Below, piece by piece: positions 6,434 through 10,860 of a stretch of DNA of 10,860 nucleotides. Source of the stretch: Eubacteriales Family XIII. Incertae Sedis bacterium (GTDB lineage Bacteria > Bacillota > Clostridia > Peptostreptococcales > Anaerovoracaceae). Position numbers and translations under genes: made by a program. The first letter of the stretch is position 1. Each line of letters opens with the position of its first letter. Location: contig JAISTF010000211.1 of NCBI GenBank assembly GCA_031272745.1, positions 1 through 10,860 on the forward strand, written 5' to 3'. Below the pieces are notes generated by a model. The model made no database searches, was not told the origin of the DNA, and worked only from the letters and a program-made list of their open reading frames with translations.

Positions 6434-7399
6434 CGTCTCCTCGAAATACGCCGGCAGCGCGCTGTCGAACGCGAGCCGCTCGCCGCTGACCGGATGCGTG
6501 AAACCGAGCGTCTTCGCGTGCAGGATCTGCCCCGCGCCCTTTTGCCCGCCGTAGAGGTCGTCGCCGAGGATCGGCCGCCCGATGTATTCCATATGGACGC
6601 GGATCTGGTGCGTGCGCCCCGTCTCAAGCCGCAGTTCCAAAAGCGTGTGCTTGCCGCCGTACGCGCCCGCGCGCCCGCCGCCCGCGCCTTCGCCGAACCG
6701 CTCCAGCACGCGCCAATGCGTCACGGCCGGCTTGCCGTCCGGCACGACCGCCATGCGCAGACGGTCGTTCGGCTTGCGCCCGATCGGCGCGTCCACCGTC
6801 CCCGCATCCTCGCGGAAACCGCCGAGCGACACCCCGTAGTAGAGGCGGTCGACCGTATGCGCGGCGAACTGCGCCGCCAGGCCCGCGTGCACCCGCTCGT
6901 TCTTCGCGAAGACCAAAAGGCCGCTCGTATTCTTGTCGATGCGGTGCACGACGCCCGGCCGTTCCGGTTCCTTGCCGCCCGCCAACGCCCCGCGAAACAG
7001 CAGCGCGTTCACGAGCGTACCGCCCGTGTTGCCGCGCGCCGGATGCACGACCATGCCGCGCGGCTTGTTGACGACGACCACATCCGCATCCTCGAAAATC
7101 ACATCCAAGGGGATGTCCTCCGCAGCGGCTTCGAGCGCCACAAGGGGATTTGCATGAATAATGATTCTGTCACCCTCCCGTGCTGTTTGACGCCGCGACC
7201 CCACCGGCACAGCGGCATCCGCGTCCCCGTTATTCCCAAGGATTTCAACATTTCCGGCGTCGATGAGGCTCTGGATGCGGCTGCGCGACAAATCCGGAAA
7301 CCGCGCGGCGAGCACGACGTCGAGACGTTTTCCGTCATCCTCAGGGCCGAGAAGCGCCTCGCGGGTTTCGACGTCGTCCGATTTGCGGTAGAGGGCCAT
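6407..7399 (-). CDS. RluA/RluD-family 23S rRNA pseudouridine synthase
   Basis: This 330-residue enzyme isomerises uridine to pseudouridine, most likely in 23S rRNA. An S4-type RNA-binding domain occupies about residues 23-85 (KRLDVVLAARFPDLSRSRIQSLIDAGNV). The catalytic domain follows, with VNKPRGMVVHPARGNTGGTL at 110-129 and HRIDKNTSGLLVF at 152-164, where D155 is the expected catalytic aspartate. A later RTHQIRVHMEYIGRPILGD block is the conserved C-terminal signature. RluD is the closest general description; the exact uridines cannot be deduced. The ATG at 7399 overlaps the lspA stop by one base (TGATG), which indicates coupling. The S4 domain carries about nine extra residues around 54-76 compared with the usual short loop. 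The 3' end overlaps rqcH by 27 bases on the opposite strand, with no visible terminator. Confidence 0.93.
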   Translation of the reverse strand: MALYRKSDDVETREALLGPEDDGKRLDVVLAARFPDLSRSRIQSLIDAGNVEILGNNGDADAAVPVGSRRQTAREGDRIIIHANPLVALEAAAEDIPLDVIFEDADVVVVNKPRGMVVHPARGNTGGTLVNALLFRGALAGGKEPERPGVVHRIDKNTSGLLVFAKNERVHAGLAAQFAAHTVDRLYYGVSLGGFREDAGTVDAPIGRKPNDRLRMAVVPDGKPAVTHWRVLERFGEGAGGGRAGAYGGKHTLLELRLETGRTHQIRVHMEYIGRPILGDDLYGGQKGAGQILHAKTLGFTHPVSGERLAFDSALPAYFEETLRKLRGHV

Positions 7400-7872
7400 C
7401 ACTGCGCCCTTCCGTAGAAAAAGATCATGTACACGCCGGCGACGATGCAACCGCCCACGATGCACATATCCGCAAAATTCCATACGGGAAAGGAGCCGAC
7501 CGAGATGAAGTCGATGACGTAGTGGTAGCGGATGCGGTCGATGAGGTTGCCCGCGCCGCCCGCGACGATCCAGCACAGGCCCGTGAGGAGCGCCGCGTGC
7601 ATCCCGCGCCGGTACGCGGCGAACAGCACCGCCGCGATGACGATGAAGAGCGCGCTCTGCAGCACGATCAGCGCCGTAGGATGGCCGGAGAACAGGCTGA
7701 AGGAGACGCCTTCGTTGATGGTGTAGCGGATGGCCGCGAACGCGTCCCGCGACGGCCAGGCTTCGCCGATCTGCATACGGGACGAAACGAGGTTTTTCAG
7801 GAAGCGGTCCAGCCAGACAAAGGCGACGAACATCGCCACGTAGATGAGCCACGTCGGCTTCGATTTTTCCAC
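7399..7872 (-). CDS. lspA: Lipoprotein signal peptidase (signal peptidase II)
   Basis: LspA is an inner-membrane aspartyl protease that cleaves the signal peptide of diacylglyceryl-modified prolipoproteins. The 157-residue product has about four membrane segments (roughly 8-24, 66-86, 92-108 and 134-153). The family motifs are clear: D22 in WLDRFLKN, NEGVSFSLF at 53-61, GGAGNLIDR at 105-113, VIDFI at 119-123 and WNFADM at 131-136. The catalytic pair should be D121 and D135. The start is a GTG at 7872, fixed by an in-frame stop (that of divIVA) only one codon upstream; the next ATG would remove part of the first membrane segment. No good ribosome-binding site is visible, so translation probably depends on ribosomes finishing divIVA. 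The gap to divIVA is 3 bases. Confidence 0.96.
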   Translation of the reverse strand: MEKSKPTWLIYVAMFVAFVWLDRFLKNLVSSRMQIGEAWPSRDAFAAIRYTINEGVSFSLFSGHPTALIVLQSALFIVIAAVLFAAYRRGMHAALLTGLCWIVAGGAGNLIDRIRYHYVIDFISVGSFPVWNFADMCIVGGCIVAGVYMIFFYGRAQ

Positions 7873-7875
7873 GGA

Positions 7876-8418
7876 TCAGAATTTCCGCGTCGTCGCGCCG
7901 GGATCGTCCGTGAGCGGAATCCCGCGCACGGGCACGAGCACGGCCTGCGACGAGCGCCCGTCGTCTTCCATGAGGTTGGCGGCGAAACTGTCGAAGCGGT
8001 CGAGCTCCGTCTGGAGCAGGTTGCGGAAGCGCGCGCTGAAGAGCTCCCAGCGCCGCGAGAGCGCGGTCGCGTCCTCGGTCAGCTTTTCGACGTCCCCCTG
8101 CGCGTCGCGGCGGATGCGCTCCGCGTCGAGCTCCGCGTTTTTCAGCACGATTTCCGCGCGCTTCTCCGCGCTCGCGGAAATCTCCTGCATGAGCGCCTTC
8201 GCCGAGTCGAGCGTGCGGTAGACGGAGTTTTCGGACTCGCGGTACCGCGCGTTTTCCTGCACGACCTTCACGAGCTGCTCTTTCACCATTTCGTGTTCGC
8301 GCAGCAGCGCGTCGAGATCGACGATGATTTGGTCGAGGAAGGCGTCGACCTCGTCCTCCTTGTACCCGCGGACGCCCTTGGTGAACGCTTTGTTTTGGAT
8401 TTCAGCCGGTGTGATCAT
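7876..8418 (-). CDS. divIVA: DivIVA-family cell division / polar scaffold protein
   Basis: DivIVA proteins bind negatively curved membrane at septa and poles and recruit partners. The 180-residue product opens MITPAEIQNKAFTKGVRGYKEDEVDAFLDQI, the typical membrane-binding N-domain. A coiled coil follows from about 30 to 75 and again from about 80 to 150, then a short disordered tail. Position 16 is Val where B. subtilis DivIVA has the membrane-inserting Phe17; the following Arg is kept (R17). The ATG at 8418 is chosen because GGAGGGG lies close upstream; longer in-frame starts begin inside yggT. It sits 14 bases after yggT and 3 before lspA. No YlmH gene lies between yggT and divIVA, unlike in Bacillus. 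Confidence 0.92.
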   Translation of the reverse strand: MITPAEIQNKAFTKGVRGYKEDEVDAFLDQIIVDLDALLREHEMVKEQLVKVVQENARYRESENSVYRTLDSAKALMQEISASAEKRAEIVLKNAELDAERIRRDAQGDVEKLTEDATALSRRWELFSARFRNLLQTELDRFDSFAANLMEDDGRSSQAVLVPVRGIPLTDDPGATTRKF

Positions 8419-8432
8419 CGCACCCCTCCTTG

Positions 8433-8726
8433 CTACAGGAGCAACAACCATACGAGGATTCGCCGCACGATGAGGATGAGGATCATCGCCCCGAGCGGCG
8501 CAAAATCAAAAGGGCCGGTGTTGAAGCGCGACAGGAAGCGGCGCACCGGCGAGACGATCGGCTCCGTCACGGCGCCGAGGATGTTGTAGATACGGACAAA
8601 GGGCGATTGGGAATAACGCCCGTACTGGTTGCCCGAATAGACGATCCAACTCAGCACCGAGCGGATGAGAAGACAGAGAACCAATATATTCGCAATGACG
8701 TTGACGACGTTTGCGGCAAAGATCAT
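8433..8726 (-). CDS. yggT: YggT family (YlmG-like) membrane protein
   Basis: This 97-residue integral membrane protein has two hydrophobic segments, about 5-28 (NVVNVIANILVLCLLIRSVLSWIV) and 78-97 (LGAMILILIVRRILVWLLLL). They flank a polar loop with the family signature RIYNILGAVTEPIVSPVRRFL at about 45-65. YggT/YlmG proteins accompany sepF in division clusters and have been linked to envelope and nucleoid organisation, but the biochemical role is not established. The ATG at 8726 has no visible Shine-Dalgarno sequence. Instead a 7-bp hairpin fills most of the 33-base gap after sepF, so initiation may rely on coupling. Confidence 0.92.
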   Translation of the reverse strand: MIFAANVVNVIANILVLCLLIRSVLSWIVYSGNQYGRYSQSPFVRIYNILGAVTEPIVSPVRRFLSRFNTGPFDFAPLGAMILILIVRRILVWLLLL

Positions 8727-8735
8727 GGGATGGCA

Positions 8736-8759
8736 GGCGGCCTGGTTTCGAGGGCCGCC
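8736..8759 (-). promoter_or_regulatory. Intercistronic hairpin between sepF and yggT
   Basis: GGCGGCC (8759-8753 on the minus strand) pairs perfectly with GGCCGCC (8742-8736) around a 10-base loop. No T-run follows, so it is not a Rho-independent terminator. It occupies the place where the yggT ribosome-binding site would be expected and may be an mRNA processing or stability element. Confidence 0.4.
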
Positions 8760-9305
8760 CTACTCCTCTCCGTATTTGAACGCGCCGGGTTCCTGCGCGC
8801 CCGTCGACACATCCACGTTTTCCGGCAGGAAGACGAAGATGTTCTGCGCGATCTTCTGGACGTTTCCGTTGAGCGCGTACGTGGCGCCCGACAGGAAGTC
8901 GAAAATCTTGCGCGCCGTGTCGTTCTCGATGTTTTCGAGATTGATGATGATCGGCTTGCGCCCCTTCAGGCTGTCGACGAGCTTCGGCGTTTCGTCGAAC
9001 GACCGCGGCTCGCTGACCACGATCTTGAAACCCTTCGTCAGTTTCTCGACGAGGTTTTTGCCCCGCATCGGGATGACGTTGTCATCCGCGCGCAGCCCGC
9101 CGAGGGGCTCCCGCACGGCTTCGCGCCCGTACGTCCCCGTGCCGCCGCGCACCGGCTGCTGCCGCACCGGCGTCACGTCCTCCGTGAGGCCGTAGCCGCG
9201 CCGCTGCTCCCGACGGTCTGACACGCCGAAGGATGCCTGCTCCTCCAGCTCGTCCTCATCCTCTGTGCTGAACAAATCTCCGAGTTTCTCGAATATGCTG
9301 CTCAT
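8760..9305 (-). CDS. sepF: Cell division protein SepF
   Basis: SepF polymerises into rings and anchors FtsZ to the membrane. The 181-residue protein starts with the expected amphipathic membrane-binding helix (MSSIFEKLGDLF). A variable acidic, then Arg/Gly-rich linker covers about 13-75. The conserved SepF core runs at about 77-170: VIPMRGKNLVEKL, then KIVVSEPRSFDETPKLVDSLKGRKPIIINLENI, then ARKIFDFLSGATYALNGNVQKIAQNIFVFLPENVDV. The ATG at 9305 has a near-ideal GGAGGG six bases upstream. It follows yggS by 21 bases and precedes yggT by 33, the usual Firmicute order. Confidence 0.96.
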   Translation of the reverse strand: MSSIFEKLGDLFSTEDEDELEEQASFGVSDRREQRRGYGLTEDVTPVRQQPVRGGTGTYGREAVREPLGGLRADDNVIPMRGKNLVEKLTKGFKIVVSEPRSFDETPKLVDSLKGRKPIIINLENIENDTARKIFDFLSGATYALNGNVQKIAQNIFVFLPENVDVSTGAQEPGAFKYGEE

Positions 9306-9326
9306 TGCTTACCCTCCGTTTCCTGT

Positions 9327-10079
9327 CTACACCCGGGCTCCGAAAATGCCGGTTCCCACTCTGACTATGGTTGCTCCTTCTTCCACCGCTACTTCAAAAT
9401 CATGCGTCATGCCCATCGACAGCCGCCGGAACTCCGGCAGCGCGCCGTCGGGCACGTTCGTATGCCTCTCCCGAAGCGCGTCGTACAGCGCACGCACCTC
9501 GCGAAACAGCCCGCGCACCTCTTCGGGATCCTCCGCAATCGGCACGACCGCCATGAGGCCGGTCACCGCCACATGCGGCAGGCTGCCCGCGATCTCGAGC
9601 GCGAGCGCCTCCGCCTCCTGCGGGGCGACGCCGGATTTCTGCGTTTCCCCTGCGGGATTGAGTTGGAGCAGGACTTCGATCCTGCGCTCCAACGCGGCGG
9701 CCCGCGTCTCAATCTCCTCGGCCAGCCGAAAACTGTCGACCGAGTGAATCAGAGATACGCCGTCTGCGATATATTTTACCTTGTTTCTTTGCAAATGTCC
9801 AATCAAATGCCACCTTATATTGAGGTTTTTTTGAAATTTTTGCGAATTTTCAGCAAGATGTTGGGTTTTTTCGCGTTTTTCAAGGTATTCCTGCACGCGG
9901 TTCTCCCCGAGATCGACGCAACCGGCCTCTACGGCCGCCGCCATCTCCTCGGGCGTGCGCGTCTTCGTGACCGCGACGAGCGTGATGTCATCGGGGTTTC
10001 GCCCCGCCCGCGCCGCAGCTGCCGCGATCCGGCCCCGCACCTCCGCCACGTTATTCACAATATGCCCGTGATTGTCCAT
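9327..10079 (-). CDS. yggS: YggS family pyridoxal 5'-phosphate homeostasis protein
   Basis: YggS/YlmE proteins are single-domain TIM-barrel PLP carriers that buffer vitamin B6 and amino acid pools and have no known catalytic activity. The 250-residue protein has the PLP lysine at K39 (LVAVTKTRTPEE). Further signatures are GENRVQEYLEK (59-69), RWHLIGHLQRNKVKYI (89-104), HSVDS, and near the end LSMGMTHDFEVAVEEGATIVRVGTGIFG. About 15 extra, Lys/Gln/Asn-rich residues lie at about 69-87, inside a strikingly AT-rich stretch. The ATG at 10079 has AAGGAG eight bases upstream, overlapping the end of the preceding gene. Expression with sepF is likely because the genes are nearly contiguous. Confidence 0.95.
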   Translation of the reverse strand: MDNHGHIVNNVAEVRGRIAAAAARAGRNPDDITLVAVTKTRTPEEMAAAVEAGCVDLGENRVQEYLEKREKTQHLAENSQKFQKNLNIRWHLIGHLQRNKVKYIADGVSLIHSVDSFRLAEEIETRAAALERRIEVLLQLNPAGETQKSGVAPQEAEALALEIAGSLPHVAVTGLMAVVPIAEDPEEVRGLFREVRALYDALRERHTNVPDGALPEFRRLSMGMTHDFEVAVEEGATIVRVGTGIFGARV

Positions 10080-10092
10080 TTGCCTCGCTCCT

Positions 10093-10860
10093 TCAATAAC
10101 CTTCGGCTTGCGGGTCGCTCATGACCTCATCATAGTAATTCACGGTTGTGACCGGCGCGCCGTCCTCACCCGGGAAGGTGCCTTCCGACAGCAGGCAGCG
10201 CCCGCCCGACGTGCGCAGGACGTGCACGGGCACCCATTTCCAGGTGCCGCTCTGCTGGCGGACGTAGACGCCCTGTTGCCCGTCCCGCTCGCGGATCGCG
10301 CTTCGCCCGACGACCGCGCCGCTGTATTCCTCGAAGATGACGCGCACGGCCTTCTTGCGGTATTTCACGAGGTCCTTGTAGTACATGTCGGACGACAGCA
10401 CGACAAACCACCCGTCGGCGCGCTCCTCGACGGAATGCACGAGGGCCGTGACGCGCGTCGCGCCGAGGTCGAGCGTGACCTTGCGCCCGACGGCGTAGTC
10501 GTCGATGGACGCGCCCGTCTCGATGACTTCCTCGGCGGCGAGCGGGGCTTCGCCCGCGGTTGCCGCGGAGCTGTTGGTTTCGCTGTCGCTGTCTTTGCCG
10601 GTGCTGTCGCTGTCGTCGGCTGTCTCTTCCTCCGCTTCGACCTCGAGCTGCGGGGCCTGGGCCGATGCGCCGCCCGCGAGGGCCGAGGACGACGTCTCGT
10701 TCAGCTTGTGCGCCGTGCGCTCCTTCCAGAACGCAAGGTACCAGAGGTTGTTGTCCGTGATGCGGTAGACGGGCTCGCCCGCGCCGACCCACGCGCGCGT
10801 CAAATCCGTGCTCTCCGCGGGAAGCTCCGCGAGGATGCCCTTGTCGAGCGTGTACATCGT
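10093..10860 (-). CDS. HlyD-type membrane-fusion (periplasmic adaptor) protein, C-terminal part cut by the window edge
   Basis: The frame is open through position 10860, so the ATG at 10857 is probably internal and the N-terminus is missing. What remains (255 residues) resembles the C-terminal half of the HlyD-like proteins found next to yggS-sepF in some Firmicutes. It has a barrel-like stretch GEPVYRITDNNLWYLAFW (27-44), a second VGRKVTLDLGATRVTALVHSVEE (123-145), and a final domain with GVYVRQQSGTWKWVPVHVL. I recognise the family by this pattern only; the helical hairpin is not in view. Such proteins usually bridge an inner-membrane transporter to an outer component, but no transporter lies nearby, so the partner is unknown. 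A low-complexity acidic insert (about 54-120, rich in Ser, Asp, Glu and Ala) splits the first barrel. It is 13 bases upstream of yggS. Confidence 0.7.
   Translation of the reverse strand, partial: TMYTLDKGILAELPAESTDLTRAWVGAGEPVYRITDNNLWYLAFWKERTAHKLNETSSSALAGGASAQAPQLEVEAEEETADDSDSTGKDSDSETNSSAATAGEAPLAAEEVIETGASIDDYAVGRKVTLDLGATRVTALVHSVEERADGWFVVLSSDMYYKDLVKYRKKAVRVIFEEYSGAVVGRSAIRERDGQQGVYVRQQSGTWKWVPVHVLRTSGGRCLLSEGTFPGEDGAPVTTVNYYDEVMSDPQAEGY
10582..10614 (-). repeat. Short direct repeat coding an acidic Asp-Ser linker
   Basis: GCTGTCGCTGTC (plus strand) occurs at 10582-10593 and again at 10603-10614, a 21-base period. On the coding strand it yields DSDS-TGK-DSDS within the acidic insert of the HlyD-like protein. 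Such in-frame repeats can change length by slippage. Confidence 0.6.

Noticed and set aside
7335..7365. GTCATCCTCAGGG resembling half of the repeat near the start of the rluD-like gene
   Set aside because: The second arm is missing and the similarity is too short.
9986..10010. Possible third copy of the palindrome (GTCATCGGGG, then CCCC) in yggS
   Set aside because: Only the short G/C stem agrees and the flanks differ. The encoded residues are the conserved YggS N-terminus, so chance is more likely.
1..10860. CRISPR arrays, tRNA or rRNA genes, transposases, phage genes
   Set aside because: I saw none. All coding regions are accounted for by housekeeping or metabolic genes, and no stretch over 300 bases lacks a gene.

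Overview
The window looks like a chromosomal housekeeping segment from a GC-rich Firmicute. Two things point there. One is the cell-division cluster yggS-sepF-yggT-divIVA followed by lspA and rluD. The other is a bL28 / Asp23-like / RecG / RsmD series. The lack of a YlmH-type S4 gene between yggT and divIVA, and an HlyD-type membrane-fusion protein upstream of yggS, would suit a double-membraned clostridial relative such as the Negativicutes. That placement is inference, and no genus can be named from the sequence. Codon use is strongly GC-biased throughout, apart from one AT-rich patch in yggS and the intergenic region near 4,700-4,790.

Layout. Positions 1-4655, all on the minus strand and read from right to left: rpmB (bL28), a metallo-beta-lactamase-fold hydrolase, a short-chain dehydrogenase, an Asp23/Gls24-like protein, recG, and the first 13 codons of rsmD at the left edge. 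A Rho-independent terminator overlaps the end of rpmB, so the genes after it are probably expressed by read-through. Positions 4656-4828 form a divergent intergenic region. It holds a good sigma-70-type promoter for rpmB, a weaker candidate for rqcH, a leader hairpin and a REP-like palindrome. rqcH (4829-6433) is the only plus-strand gene. Positions 6407-10860, minus strand: a tight run of HlyD-like (cut by the right edge), yggS, sepF, yggT, divIVA, lspA and rluD. The end of rluD overlaps the end of rqcH tail to tail by 27 bases.

How the genes work together. rpmB and rqcH both serve the large ribosomal subunit: bL28 is part of it, and RqcH rescues obstructed 50S subunits by adding C-terminal alanine tails. 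SepF, YggT and DivIVA act in division and polar organisation, and YggS balances pyridoxal phosphate. LspA matures lipoproteins, RluD-like makes 23S rRNA pseudouridines, RecG remodels stalled replication forks, and RsmD methylates 16S rRNA.

No clearly new multi-gene system is visible. The most unusual signals are: a REP-like palindrome present twice, once in the rqcH leader and once in frame inside recG; the hydrolase/dehydrogenase pair placed inside the rpmB-asp23-recG series; an Asp23-like gene whose homology appears to begin before any normal start codon; and several in-frame insertions (recG, rluD, yggS, HlyD-like) in otherwise conserved proteins.
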